Origin: Arthrobacter zhangbolii
Lineage (GTDB): Bacteria; Actinomycetota; Actinomycetes; Actinomycetales; Micrococcaceae
Direction: 5' to 3'
DNA length: 64,000 nt
Assembly: GCF_022869865.1 (NCBI RefSeq)
Contig: NZ_CP094984.1
Location: 1,612,001 to 1,676,000, forward strand
This document shows positions 55,545 to 63,997 of this stretch, piece after piece (position 1 is the stretch's first letter; each line of letters opens with the position of its first letter). The translations under genes were made by a program, and so were the position numbers. A model generated the notes under the pieces. That model ran no database searches and had not been told where the DNA came from. It saw only the letters and a program-made list of their open reading frames with translations.

Positions 55545-55588
55545 AGGCCCGAAGGCCCAGCCCAGGCGCTGGGCCTTCGGGCCTTTTT
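55545..55588 (+). terminator. strong Rho-independent terminator of gltBD
   Basis: Perfect 17-bp stem (55545-55561 with 55568-55584), 6-base loop, then TTTT. Confidence 0.95.
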
Positions 55589-55662
55589 GGTGCTCCGGAA
55601 TGCCGTGCGGATCCCATGCCCCGGAATCTTCTGCCTGGCCCACTTCCCGCCGCCGCTACCTG

Positions 55663-55692
55663 GTGTTACTGTCTAGTGGTAGTCAGTAACAC
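55663..55692. promoter_or_regulatory. inverted-repeat operator, probably for the PadR regulator
   Basis: Perfect 9-bp arms GTGTTACTG (55663-55671) and CAGTAACAC (55684-55692) with a 12-bp centre, 30 bp before the padR-like gene. PadR proteins bind such dyads as dimers and usually repress their own operon. Confidence 0.7.
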
Positions 55693-55721
55693 TAGGTAGT
55701 TGACGTGAGCAGGGGCGGTCC

Positions 55722-56093
55722 ATGGGCAAACAGATGACGGAGATGCTCAAGGGCACCCTCGAAGGCATTGTCCTGGCCCTCATTGCCGCGAATCCGGCCT
55801 ACGGTTACGACATCACGGCACGGCTCCGGGATCAGGGCTTCAGCGATATTGCCGAGGGCACCGTATACGCCCTCCTGCTCCGGATCGAAAAACGCGGTCT
55901 CGTCGACGTCGAGAAGGTGCCCTCGGAAAAGGGGCCGGCGCGCAAGGTTTACACCCTGAACGCACAAGGTGCGGATTACCTCCGTGAGTTCTGGGGCAGC
56001 TGGAGCTTTCTGACGGCACGGATAGAACACCTGCAGTGGGACGTCCAACAGCCGCACAACACGGGAGGCAATGATGGCCGCGAAATGGATTGA
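55722..56093 (+). CDS. PadR family transcriptional regulator
   Basis: 123 residues. The winged-helix DNA-binding domain fills most of the protein: MLKGTLEGIVLALIAANPAY, GYDITARLRDQGFSDIAEGT, VYALLLRIEKRGLVDVEKVP, KVYTLNAQGADYL. A short C-terminal helix should serve for dimerisation. First gene of an operon with DUF1048, ABC ATPase and permease genes, so it probably represses an exporter until a toxic ligand binds. A dyad operator lies directly upstream. Its 3' end overlaps the DUF1048 gene. Confidence 0.92.
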   Translation: MGKQMTEMLKGTLEGIVLALIAANPAYGYDITARLRDQGFSDIAEGTVYALLLRIEKRGLVDVEKVPSEKGPARKVYTLNAQGADYLREFWGSWSFLTARIEHLQWDVQQPHNTGGNDGREMD

Positions 56094-56436
56094 GCTTGTG
56101 ACCGGACCGTTTGAGGATAAAAGGCGCTGGCGCCGCTTCAAGCAGCGCAAGGCCCAGCTGCCTGCGGGATACCGGACCGCCATGGACGGCCTCGAGCGCT
56201 ACTTTATGTACGCGGGACCAATCGCCAAGGGCGACGTCTATATCCAGATGCTCGAAGACCTCGCTGACCTGATTGAGCGCGCCGCCGTCGACGGGACGCC
56301 TATCCGCGGCGTCGTCGGTGAGGATCCGGTGGAGTTTGCAGAGGCCTTCATCGCGAATTATGCGGACGGCCAGTGGATCGACAAGGAGCGCAGGCGCCTG
56401 GTCGACACCATCGACCGGTCCGAGGGAGAGGCATAA
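56074..56436 (+). CDS. DUF1048 family protein
   Basis: 120 residues (ATG 56074; another ATG lies one codon before at 56071). AAKWIELVTGPFEDKRRWRR, LPAGYRTAMDGLERYFMYAG, DVYIQMLEDLADLIERAA, FAEAFIANYADGQWIDKERR. A small all-helical domain regularly found next to PadR regulators and ABC exporters, function unknown; it may be an accessory factor of the regulator. Overlaps the padR end by 20 bp. Confidence 0.88.
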   Translation: MAAKWIELVTGPFEDKRRWRRFKQRKAQLPAGYRTAMDGLERYFMYAGPIAKGDVYIQMLEDLADLIERAAVDGTPIRGVVGEDPVEFAEAFIANYADGQWIDKERRRLVDTIDRSEGEA

Positions 56437-56458
56437 CCACCGGGATTGGAGACCGGCT

Positions 56459-57262
56459 ATGCGTACCAACCACACCCTTGACCCCGCCATCCGGGTAGAG
56501 GGCATTGAAAAATCGTTCCGGGATCTGCAGGTGCTGCGCGGAGTCGACTTTGACGTAAGTGCAGGCAGTATCTTCGCACTGTTGGGCTCCAATGGTGCGG
56601 GAAAAACAACGCTCGTGCGGATTCTCTCTACTTTGTTGGCCGCCGACGCCGGGACCGCCGCGGTCTCCGGCTTCGACGTCGGAACCCAGCCCGCCGATGT
56701 GCGCCGCTCCATCAGCCTGACCGGCCAGTTCACGGCGGTTGATGACGTGCTGACGGGCCGGGAGAACCTGGTCCTCATCGCCAAACTGCGCCACCGGAAG
56801 AATCCGGGTGCGGTTGCGGACGAGATGCTCGCCCGGTTTGCGCTCACCGACTCGGGGACCCGCAGGGCGGGCACCTATTCCGGCGGAATGCGGCGACGCC
56901 TCGATATCGCGATGAGCCTGATCGGGGAGCCGGGAGTGATTTTCCTGGACGAGCCGACCGCCGGCCTGGACCCCCAGGCACGCAACGAGGTGTGGCACGC
57001 CGTCCGGGAACTGGCCGCGGCCGGAACCACTGTCCTGCTCACCACGCAGTACCTGGACGAGGCGGAGCAGCTCGCCGACCGCATCGGGATCCTGCACCAG
57101 GGCGTCATCATCCGGAACGGCACCCTGTCCGAGCTGCAGCAGCTCCTTCCGCCGGCCAAGACTGAGTACGTCACCAAGCAGGCGTCCCTCGAGGACGTCT
57201 TCCTCGCCCTGGTCGGCGACACCGGCCGGACTCCGACCGCGGAAGAAAGGGAAAGCCGATGA
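56459..57262 (+). CDS. ABC exporter ATP-binding protein (DrrA-like)
   Basis: 267 residues. Walker A GSNGAGKTT, signature YSGGMRRRLDIAMSL, Walker B VIFLDEPTAGLD, and LTTQYLDEAEQLADR, in which Gln replaces the usual switch His, as in daunorubicin-type DrrA proteins. The C-terminus has the short drug-exporter tail (ASLEDVFLALVG). TGGAGA lies 8 nt before the ATG. Stop overlaps the permease start (ATGA). Powers export with the permease at 57259. Confidence 0.94.
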   Translation: MRTNHTLDPAIRVEGIEKSFRDLQVLRGVDFDVSAGSIFALLGSNGAGKTTLVRILSTLLAADAGTAAVSGFDVGTQPADVRRSISLTGQFTAVDDVLTGRENLVLIAKLRHRKNPGAVADEMLARFALTDSGTRRAGTYSGGMRRRLDIAMSLIGEPGVIFLDEPTAGLDPQARNEVWHAVRELAAAGTTVLLTTQYLDEAEQLADRIGILHQGVIIRNGTLSELQQLLPPAKTEYVTKQASLEDVFLALVGDTGRTPTAEERESR

Positions 57263-58017
57263 CTGCCCTCAGCGATACCGCCGCCCTGACCGGCCGCTCC
57301 CTGCGGCATGTGCTCCGCAGCCCGGATACCGTGATCACCACTGCCGTCACCCCGGTCGCCCTGATGCTGATGTTTGTCTACGTCTTCGGCGGCGCCATCA
57401 GCACCGGATCGGGTGAGGCCTACATCAACTACATGCTCCCCGGCATCCTGCTGATCACCGTTGCCTCCGGTGTCGCCTATACGGCCTACCGGTTGTTCCT
57501 CGACAAGCGGGACGGCATGTTCGAACGCTTCCAGTCGATGCCCATTGCCCGCTCGGGGGTGCTCTGGGCGCATGTACTCACCTCGGTGAGCGCAAACCTT
57601 GCCGCGGTTGCCCTGGTTATCGGTGTGGCCGTGATGATCGGGTTCCGCAGCGGTGCATCGCCGGTGGCCTGGTTCGCCGTCGCCGGGATCCTGGTCCTGT
57701 TTACTCTGGCGCTCACCTGGCTGGCGGTGATCGCGGGCCTGGTGGCCAAAACCGTCGACGGCGCCAGCGCCTTCAGTTACCCGCTGATCTTCCTGCCGTT
57801 CATCAGCTCGGCATTTGTCCCCACCGGGACGATGCCCGGACCAGTTGCGTGGTTTGCGGAGAACCAGCCGGTCACGGCAATTGTGGACACCATGCGGGCG
57901 TTGTTTGCCCAGCAACCTGTCGGCGCGGACTTCGGGATAGCGCTGGCCTGGCTGGCGGGTATCCTCGGTGCTGCCTACGCCGGCGCCATTGCCATCTACC
58001 GCCGCAAGGTCGGCTGA
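57259..58017 (+). CDS. ABC-2 type exporter permease (DrrB-like)
   Basis: 252 residues, six membrane helices. SLRHVLRSPDTVITTAVTPV and the first helix MLMFVYVFGGAIS are typical of ABC-2 drug exporters, with the family segment LFLDKRDGMFERFQSMPIAR between helices 2 and 3. Forms the channel for the ATPase encoded just before it. Substrate unknown, likely an amphiphilic drug. Translationally coupled to the ATPase. Confidence 0.93.
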   Translation: MTALSDTAALTGRSLRHVLRSPDTVITTAVTPVALMLMFVYVFGGAISTGSGEAYINYMLPGILLITVASGVAYTAYRLFLDKRDGMFERFQSMPIARSGVLWAHVLTSVSANLAAVALVIGVAVMIGFRSGASPVAWFAVAGILVLFTLALTWLAVIAGLVAKTVDGASAFSYPLIFLPFISSAFVPTGTMPGPVAWFAENQPVTAIVDTMRALFAQQPVGADFGIALAWLAGILGAAYAGAIAIYRRKVG

Positions 58018-58102
58018 CCGTTTCGGGTAGAGTGTGGCGTCCGTACCGGATCCGGTATTGGACAGGCGTACTTTCGGACACGCATATTTGGGGGAGCGCA
58101 GG

Positions 58103-58912
58103 ATGGTGGCAGGGGTTATCGGGACCGTTTTCGGGATCGGCGTCACGGTGGGGCTGGTGACGCTGGTTGTTTTCCTCCCTGCACGCCGCAGGGCCAAAAA
58201 AGCCGGTCCGGGTGCGCGGGTGGAGTTTAATCCCCGGGGATTAAAGGGCGTGCTGCTGTTTGTAGGCGCCATTGCAGTGCTGGTATGGCTGGCGGTGCTG
58301 ATGGCCATCAACTCCGACCGGCCCTCGTGGGTGTTCAGTGTTGGAATAGTGTTCCTCCTCGGAATGCTTCGGCCGGTTATCCAGAAGCAGGCCGGGAGCA
58401 TGTTTGTGGTCAGCGGGGAGGGCAAAGGCGCGGTCGGCACTCCGGCTACGCCGGACGGGTATTACAGCCCGGCACAGTTCCCTGCGGCCCAGTACCCGGC
58501 GGCGCAGTTCCCGGCGGCGCAGTATCCTCCGGCGCAGGCCGGCCCGGCCCAGTACCCGGCGGCGCAGTACCCGCCGACGCACTTTACGAGCGGCGAAGCG
58601 GTTTCTGCACAGTACGGGGCGCCGGCCGAGCCCGCCGGTGGAACGCCCGAACCGGACCCGCGCCCCGCGGGAACGAAGAAACCGCTCACCCGCAGGCAGG
58701 CCGACTTTCGGCTGCTGTACCTTCCGGCGGCGGCGAGCGTAGCGGTCGCCCTGGTACTGGGCTTCGGCGGCAACTGGACCGCGGCCGGCTTCCTTATGGG
58801 ACTGGCAGTCATCAGCGCGCTCAGCTACGTGATGTTCCGGAGATCAGTGTCCGGCCCGGCGGGCGCCAAGGCAGCCGCGGCGGCGCAAAGAGGAGAAGGT
58901 ACGCCCGGATAG
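58103..58912 (+). CDS. membrane protein with PAQYP repeats
   Basis: 269 residues from ATG 58103, with GGGGGAG 6 nt upstream. Three helices in the first half (VIGTVFGIGVTVGLVTLVVF; LLFVGAIAVLVWLAVLMAIN; VFSVGIVFLLGML), a cytoplasmic or external linker of repeated PAQFPAAQYP units (~115-160), and two C-terminal helices (YLPAAASVAVALVLGFG; AGFLMGLAVISALSYVMF). Not recognised as a named family. The Pro/Ala/Gln/Tyr repeat resembles linkers of surface or division proteins. Confidence 0.75.
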   Translation: MVAGVIGTVFGIGVTVGLVTLVVFLPARRRAKKAGPGARVEFNPRGLKGVLLFVGAIAVLVWLAVLMAINSDRPSWVFSVGIVFLLGMLRPVIQKQAGSMFVVSGEGKGAVGTPATPDGYYSPAQFPAAQYPAAQFPAAQYPPAQAGPAQYPAAQYPPTHFTSGEAVSAQYGAPAEPAGGTPEPDPRPAGTKKPLTRRQADFRLLYLPAAASVAVALVLGFGGNWTAAGFLMGLAVISALSYVMFRRSVSGPAGAKAAAAAQRGEGTPG

Positions 58913-59117
58913 TGCTGATGGCGGCTGCACAGATTCCCACGGCTTGCCTTCCGCACTGCCGGATGCGGGCCCGCACGGCGCCATTTGCGCCCGTCTGTGG
59001 GAATTTGTGCAGGCTTCCGGACTAGCGGTACGGAATTTGACCTGCTTCGGAGCCGTCAAGCGCGCGGCACAGCGGCCCCGGCAGCCCCGGTCCCATGCGG
59101 AAACCGTCAAGGAAGAC

Positions 59118-59123
59118 TAGGCT
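59118..59123 (+). promoter_or_regulatory. -10 element of a probable leaderless pyk promoter
   Basis: TAGGCT (59118-59123) ends exactly 7 nt before the ATG of pyk, with no convincing Shine-Dalgarno between them. Confidence 0.5.
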
Positions 59124-59130
59124 GGGAAAT

Positions 59131-60642
59131 ATGAGACGCGCAAAGATTGTTGCCACTTTTGGACCAGCGATCGCCAGCTATGAAAATACCGTAGCGGTTC
59201 TTCGCGCGGGCGTGAACGTCGCCCGTATGAACATGAGCCACGGCGACCACTCCGTACACAACGCCACGTATGAGAACGTGCGCAAGGCTTCCGCTGAGCT
59301 CGGCATGCCCGTAGGCATCTTCGCCGACCTGCAGGGACCCAAAATCCGGCTCGGCCGGTTCACCGAGGAACCCCACTTCCTGAATGTGGGCGATACGTTC
59401 ACCATCACCACCGAGGACATTCCCGGTACCCGGGAAATCTGCTCCACCACCTACAAGGGCCTGCCCGGCGACGTCAAGATCGGCGACTTCCTGCTGATCG
59501 ATGACGGCAAGGTCAAGCTGCGGGCAGTAGACGTTACCTCCACCACCGTGGTTACCCAGGTTGTTGTGCCCGGCAACGTGTCCAACAACAAGGGCATTAA
59601 CCTGCCCGGCGTTGCCGTGAATGTGCCTGCACTGTCCGAAAAGGATGAGGATGATCTCCGCTGGGCACTGAACCGCGGCGTGGATATGGTTGCCCTCTCC
59701 TTCGTGCGCGACGCCGGCGACATTGCCCGCGTGCACGAAATCATGGACGAGGAAGGCCGCCGCGTCCCGGTGATTGCCAAGATCGAGAAGCCGCAGGCCG
59801 TGGCAAACCTCGAGGAAATCATCGACGCGTTCGACTCCATCATGGTTGCCCGCGGCGACCTCGGCGTCGAGCTGCCGCTCGAAGAGGTTCCCCTGGTACA
59901 GAAGAACGCCATTGAACTGGCCCGCCGCTGGGCCAAGCCGGTGATTGTGGCCACCCAGGTGCTCGAATCGATGATCGACAACCCCCGCCCGACCCGCGCC
60001 GAGGCCTCCGACTGCGCCAACGCCGTGCTGGACGGTGCCGACGCCGTAATGCTCTCCGGCGAAACCTCCGTGGGCAAGTACGCCATCGAGACGGTGGAGA
60101 CCATGGCCCGGATCATCGAGTCCACCGAGGAGCACGGCCTGAACCGTGTTCCGCCGCTGGGTTCCAAGCCGCGCACCCGCGGTGGTGCCATCACGCGTGC
60201 CGCCGTCGAAATCTCGGACCAGCTGGACGCCAAGTACATCTGTACCTTCACCCAGTCCGGAGACTCCGCCCGCCGGCTTTCCCGCCTGCGCCCCTCCAAG
60301 CCGGTGTTCGCCTTCACCCCCGTGGAGGAAACCTACCGCTACATGACCCTGTTCTGGGGTGTCGCACCCATGCTCGTTGAGTTCGCCGAGCACACCGACC
60401 AGATGACCGCCCAGGTGGACCGGACGCTGCTCGAAGAGGGCCTGGTGGAGGACAATGACCTGGTGGTCATCGCCGCCGGTTCGCCTCCCGGACAGGCCGG
60501 TTCCACCAACAGCCTCAAGGTGCACCGCGTAGGCGACATCGCCGACGCCGGCCAGCGCTACGAAGGCCAGGAACGGATCAAGGAAAAGGTCGGCCCGTGG
60601 CCGGTCAAGGACAGCAAGAAGGGCAAGGCCAAGGCCATCTAG
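59131..60642 (+). CDS. pyk: pyruvate kinase
   Basis: 503 residues. Converts phosphoenolpyruvate and ADP to pyruvate and ATP, the last step of glycolysis. MRRAKIVATFGPAIASYENT start, the nucleotide/K+ site VNVARMNMSHGDH, catalytic VPVIAKIEKPQAVANLEEII, VARGDLGVELPLEEVP, and VATQVLESMIDNPRPTRAEA. A C-terminal allosteric domain is present, with a Lys-rich tail. The ATG at 59131 is preceded by a leaderless-type -10 box; an in-frame ATG at 59095 is less likely. Closed by the terminator at 60686. Confidence 0.97.
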   Translation: MRRAKIVATFGPAIASYENTVAVLRAGVNVARMNMSHGDHSVHNATYENVRKASAELGMPVGIFADLQGPKIRLGRFTEEPHFLNVGDTFTITTEDIPGTREICSTTYKGLPGDVKIGDFLLIDDGKVKLRAVDVTSTTVVTQVVVPGNVSNNKGINLPGVAVNVPALSEKDEDDLRWALNRGVDMVALSFVRDAGDIARVHEIMDEEGRRVPVIAKIEKPQAVANLEEIIDAFDSIMVARGDLGVELPLEEVPLVQKNAIELARRWAKPVIVATQVLESMIDNPRPTRAEASDCANAVLDGADAVMLSGETSVGKYAIETVETMARIIESTEEHGLNRVPPLGSKPRTRGGAITRAAVEISDQLDAKYICTFTQSGDSARRLSRLRPSKPVFAFTPVEETYRYMTLFWGVAPMLVEFAEHTDQMTAQVDRTLLEEGLVEDNDLVVIAAGSPPGQAGSTNSLKVHRVGDIADAGQRYEGQERIKEKVGPWPVKDSKKGKAKAI

Positions 60643-60685
60643 CCTTCCGGCCTTGCCGCAGAAACAGCCCTGCCGCACCAACAGT

Positions 60686-60715
60686 AAAGGCCCCGTCCGA
60701 TTGGACGGGGCCTTT
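60686..60715. terminator. bidirectional terminator between pyk and pdtaR
   Basis: Perfect 13-bp stem (60686-60698 with 60703-60715) with a 4-base loop; AAA on one side and TTT on the other suit both converging genes. Confidence 0.92.
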
Positions 60716-60736
60716 GCTTTTGGTGCTACGTGAAGA

Positions 60737-61384
60737 TCAGTTGACCTGGTTGATGATGGTCTCGGCAACCTCGCGCATGCTCAGGCGGCGGTCCATGGAG
60801 GTCTTCTGGATCCAGCGGAAGGCCTCGGGCTCGGTCAGTCCCATCTTGGTGGTCAGCAGCGACTTGGCACGCTCCACCAGCTTGCGGGTGGCGAACTGCT
60901 CCTTCAGGTCCGTGACCTCTTCCTCGAGGGCCTTGATCTCCTCGTGGCGGGACAGGGCAATCTCAATGGCGGGGATCAGGTCCGCCGGGGTGAAGGGCTT
61001 GACCACGTAGGCCATGGCACCGGCCTCGCGTGCCCGCTCCACCAGTTCCTTCTGGCTGAAGGCAGTCAGCAGCACTACCGGGGCAATACGGGCCTTGACG
61101 ATCTGCTCGGCTGCGGTAATCCCGTCCATCAGGGGCATCTTTACGTCCATCAGGACCAGGTCCGGCTTCAGCTCCTTGGCCAGCTGCACGGCCTTCTCGC
61201 CGTTGTCTGCCTCGCCAACGACGTCGTACCCCTCGCCGGTCAGGATTTCGACAATGTCGAGGCGGATCAGGGTCTCATCTTCAGCGACGAGGACGCGGCG
61301 GGCCGGTGCGTTGGAGGACGCGGCATTCACGGCCTCGGCGGGCGCCTCAGTGGTAGACGGTGCGGGCTCGGTGGACTCAGACAC
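60737..61384 (-). CDS. pdtaR: ANTAR-domain response regulator (PdtaR-like)
   Basis: 215 residues. After a 28-residue Ala/Pro/Ser-rich lead comes a receiver domain (RRVLVAEDETLIRLDIVEIL) with the phospho-acceptor Asp80 in DLVLMDVKMPLMDG and conserved Lys in YVVKPFTPADLIP. A coiled coil leads to the ANTAR RNA-binding domain (~150-205: RKLVERAKSLLTTKMGLTEP, EAFRWIQKTSMDRRLSMREV). In mycobacteria PdtaR, with the kinase PdtaS, controls transcripts by antitermination; its gene lies near pyk there too. The kinase gene is not in the window. Confidence 0.93.
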   Translation of the reverse strand: MSESTEPAPSTTEAPAEAVNAASSNAPARRVLVAEDETLIRLDIVEILTGEGYDVVGEADNGEKAVQLAKELKPDLVLMDVKMPLMDGITAAEQIVKARIAPVVLLTAFSQKELVERAREAGAMAYVVKPFTPADLIPAIEIALSRHEEIKALEEEVTDLKEQFATRKLVERAKSLLTTKMGLTEPEAFRWIQKTSMDRRLSMREVAETIINQVN

Positions 61385-61508
61385 AGGTGGCTCCTCAGAT
61401 ACGGTCTCTCCTGCCGGCGCACCGGCAGTTCACGTATTCAGCCTATCCGCATGTAGAGTTGTTTTGCGTCCAACACGGCAACTACCCGTTGTTCGTGACA
61501 GACGGCAC

Positions 61509-61593
61509 GCCCGAATGGCGGAATTGGCAGACGCGCTGCACTCAAAATGCAGTATCGAAAGGTGTGTGGGTTCGAGTCCCACTTCGGGCACCA
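61509..61593 (+). tRNA. tRNA-Leu (anticodon CAA)
   Basis: 85 bases including the encoded CCA (61591-61593). Acceptor arms 61509-61515 and 61583-61589 pair fully; discriminator A at 61590. The anticodon loop CTCAAAA gives CAA, reading UUG codons. A long variable arm and a T-arm with GGTTCGAGTCC fit a class II leucine tRNA. Confidence 0.96.
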
Positions 61594-61601
61594 CTATGCA
61601 A

Positions 61602-61631
61602 AAGCACCCCGGTCCTCGGACCGGGGTGCTT
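61602..61631 (+). terminator. Rho-independent terminator after tRNA-Leu
   Basis: Perfect 13-bp stem (61602-61614 with 61619-61631), CTCG loop, then a T-rich stretch (CTGTTTGGCCTTTT). Confidence 0.9.
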
Positions 61632-61667
61632 CTGTTTGGCCTTTTGGGAACGGCAGCCGAACCCTGA

Positions 61668-62405
61668 TCAGTGCTGCAGGGAACCGGCGGCAAACGGCCA
61701 GTTGCGGAACAGCTTCGGGCGGCCCGGGGCATAGGTCCGGACCTTGGAGGTGCTCAGCCCCATCCGGACCAGGGACTCTGCAACGGTCACCGCGGCTGCC
61801 ACGCCGTCAACCACCGGTGCACCCGTACGTTCCGCAATACTGTCCTTCAGTCCGGCCATGCCGCCGCAGCCCAGGCAGATGACCTCCGCCCGGTCCTCCT
61901 GAACCGCGAGCATGGCCTGCTCCGTGATGGCACGCACTGCGGCCTCGGAATTCTCCTCGAGACCAAGGACCGACATTCCGCTGGCCCGCACCGAGGCGCA
62001 CCGGTCCAGGAGTCCGGCCAGTTTCAGGCGGTCCTCAATCAGCGGAACAGTGCGGTCAAGGGTGGTCACCACCGAGTATTTGTGGCCCAGGTACATGGCC
62101 GTGGCCGCGGCGGCTTCGGTGATGTCCACCACGGGGACATCGAGCAGTTCCTGCAGCCCCTCCCTGCCATGCTCGCCGTAGCCCGCCTGGATCACGGCGT
62201 CGAAGGGTTCGGGATAGGCCTTTACGGTTTCCATTACCGCTATGGCGGCCAGATAGCTCTCATAGTTTCCTTCCACGGATTCCGCCCCGAAGAGCGGTGT
62301 CAGCGGAATGATTTCGGTCCCGGGTGACGCAGCCGCGGCTGCCTCGGCGCCAATGGACTCGGTCATGGTTTCCGTGGTGTTGACGTTCAGCACAAGAATG
62401 CGCAT
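61668..62405 (-). CDS. Asp/Glu/hydantoin racemase family protein
   Basis: 245 residues. Begins RILVLNVNTTETMTESIGAE; other landmarks are PVVDITEAAAATAMYLGHKY, VVTTLDRTVPLIEDRLKLAG, VICLGCGGMAGLKDS and GAPVVDGVAAAVTVAESLVR, which place it in the hydantoin/aspartate racemase superfamily. Known hydantoin racemases use two cysteines. Here the second is present (LGCGG), but the first position reads QAGYGEHG without Cys, so true racemisation is doubtful. It lies 86 bp from an NCS1 permease on the same strand, fitting hydantoin, allantoin or related nitrogen-compound use. Confidence 0.85.
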   Translation of the reverse strand: MRILVLNVNTTETMTESIGAEAAAAASPGTEIIPLTPLFGAESVEGNYESYLAAIAVMETVKAYPEPFDAVIQAGYGEHGREGLQELLDVPVVDITEAAAATAMYLGHKYSVVTTLDRTVPLIEDRLKLAGLLDRCASVRASGMSVLGLEENSEAAVRAITEQAMLAVQEDRAEVICLGCGGMAGLKDSIAERTGAPVVDGVAAAVTVAESLVRMGLSTSKVRTYAPGRPKLFRNWPFAAGSLQH

Positions 62406-62438
62406 TCTGTCTTCCTTTCGCTTTGCGTCGGTGTTGGC

Positions 62439-62502
62439 GTCTTTCAGTGCCGACGTCGTTTAGTGCCTGCGTCGTTTAGTGTCTGCGTCGTTTAGTGTCT
62501 GG
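62439..62502. repeat. 16-bp tandem repeat over the permease stop codon
   Basis: Units 62455-62470, 62471-62486 and 62487-62502 differ by one or two bases; a degenerate fourth is at 62439-62454. The last unit contains the TAA stop of the NCS1 permease (62492-62494, minus strand). Confidence 0.9.
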
Positions 62503-63997
62503 GGGCGACGGCGATAGTCTCGCCGTCGACAGCCCGGAAGGTCCCGTGCCGATTGGTGATGATGAGGTAGATGACCGCTGCCAGGATGGCTCCGACAAAC
62601 CAGGAGAACCCGGCCACCAGGCTGAACGCGGGAACCAGCGCCAGGACCAGTGCGACGACGGCGGCCGGCGTGCCCGCGATGATCGCCTTGCGGTTTACCC
62701 CGCGGGTGTAGGCATAGTCGCCGTCGGGGGACTCCGAATAGAGATCGGGCATGTTTACCCTGCCCTTACGCACCAGCCAGTAGTCGGCCATAATGACACC
62801 GAACAGGGGGCCCAGCAGCGCGCCCAGTCCGCCCAGGAAGTACACAATCACCACGGGGGAGTTGTACAGGTTCCACGGCAGGATGATCAGCCCGATGACT
62901 GCCGACACCAGGGCGGCCCGGCGGAAGTTCAGCCGGCGCGGGAAGAGGTTGGCCAGGGTATAGATGGGGGCGACGAAGTTGGCCATCAGGTTCACCGCGA
63001 TGGTCAGGATGATCAGTGCAAGGGCCGCAAGCACCAGCAGGAACGTGTTGGGGATGGTGTTCACAATGTCGGTGGGGGATTCGATGATGGTCCCGTCGAT
63101 CCGGTATTGGGCACCGGCCAGGACAATTACGATGACGGCAAAAAAGAGCATGTTGATCGGGATGCCGAAGAAGTTGCCGCGCACCACCGAGCGTTCGGAA
63201 GGGGCGCCGCGGGTGAAGTCGCAGAAGTTCAGGACAAAGGTTCCGTAAATAACCACCCACAAAGCTGCCGACTGGAAAATCCGGACCCACATTTCGCCGC
63301 CGGTCAGGGACTCGGTGGTGGACCAGGCGATGGACCCGCCGGCTTCCACGAACATCCAGATGGCCAGGGCCAGCATGGTGACCAGGATGATCGGCCCGGC
63401 AAATGCTTCATACTTGCGGATCATTTCCATCCCGAAACTGACAATGATCACCTGCACCACCCACAGGGCCACAAAGGAGATCCAGCCCAGCGTGGAGAGT
63501 CCCAGGAAGGAATTGGTGTCCAGCGGCGCCAGGTTCGGGGCCAGCGCGAGGATCAGCACGCGCAGCACCACGGACGCCAGGTAGGTCTGGATGCCGAACC
63601 AGGCAATGGCGACGGCGCCGCGGATAACTGCGGGAATCTGGGCTCCCTTCACCCCGAAGGCAATCCGGCTGATGACCGGGAAGGGGGCGCCGGTGCGCTC
63701 ACCCATAAAACCGGAGAGGTTCAGCAGCAGGAACAACAGCACTGCCCCAAGCGCAAAGGCCAGCAGGATCTGCCAGGCGCCCAGGCCCAGGGCGAACAGC
63801 CCGATGGCGAACGCGTAGTTGCCCAGCGAGTGCACGTCATTGGCCCAGAGGGTAAAGATGCTGTAGGCGTGCCAGGTCCGTCCCTTTCTGGTGGTGGGTG
63901 CCAGATCCGCGTTGTAGAGCTTCGGGCTGACCCCCGGCGGCAACGGGACCGGCTCCGGTTTTGTTCCCGTCAGGGAAGCCACGGCCGGGTCCCCCAC
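62492..63997 (-). CDS. NCS1 family nucleobase/hydantoin/allantoin permease (5' end uncertain)
   Basis: About 501 residues visible, 12 helices of the LeuT fold. NCS1 marks: LYNADLAPTTRKGRTWHAYS, IFTLWANDVHSLGNYAFAIG in helix 1, FPVISRIAFGVKGAQIPAVI, and VLNFCDFTRGAPS near helix 6-7. Members such as Mhp1 import hydantoins with sodium, others allantoin or uracil. It is divergent from no visible gene, as the window ends at its start; GTG at 63997 or 63982 may start it, or it may begin beyond the window. It pairs with the racemase-like gene downstream. Confidence 0.9.
   Translation of the reverse strand: MGDPAVASLTGTKPEPVPLPPGVSPKLYNADLAPTTRKGRTWHAYSIFTLWANDVHSLGNYAFAIGLFALGLGAWQILLAFALGAVLLFLLLNLSGFMGERTGAPFPVISRIAFGVKGAQIPAVIRGAVAIAWFGIQTYLASVVLRVLILALAPNLAPLDTNSFLGLSTLGWISFVALWVVQVIIVSFGMEMIRKYEAFAGPIILVTMLALAIWMFVEAGGSIAWSTTESLTGGEMWVRIFQSAALWVVIYGTFVLNFCDFTRGAPSERSVVRGNFFGIPINMLFFAVIVIVLAGAQYRIDGTIIESPTDIVNTIPNTFLLVLAALALIILTIAVNLMANFVAPIYTLANLFPRRLNFRRAALVSAVIGLIILPWNLYNSPVVIVYFLGGLGALLGPLFGVIMADYWLVRKGRVNMPDLYSESPDGDYAYTRGVNRKAIIAGTPAAVVALVLALVPAFSLVAGFSWFVGAILAAVIYLIITNRHGTFRAVDGETIAVAPRH

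Noticed and set aside
61509-61631. Integration site at tRNA-Leu
   Set aside because: No partial tRNA copy or integrase lies nearby; the downstream hairpin is an ordinary terminator.
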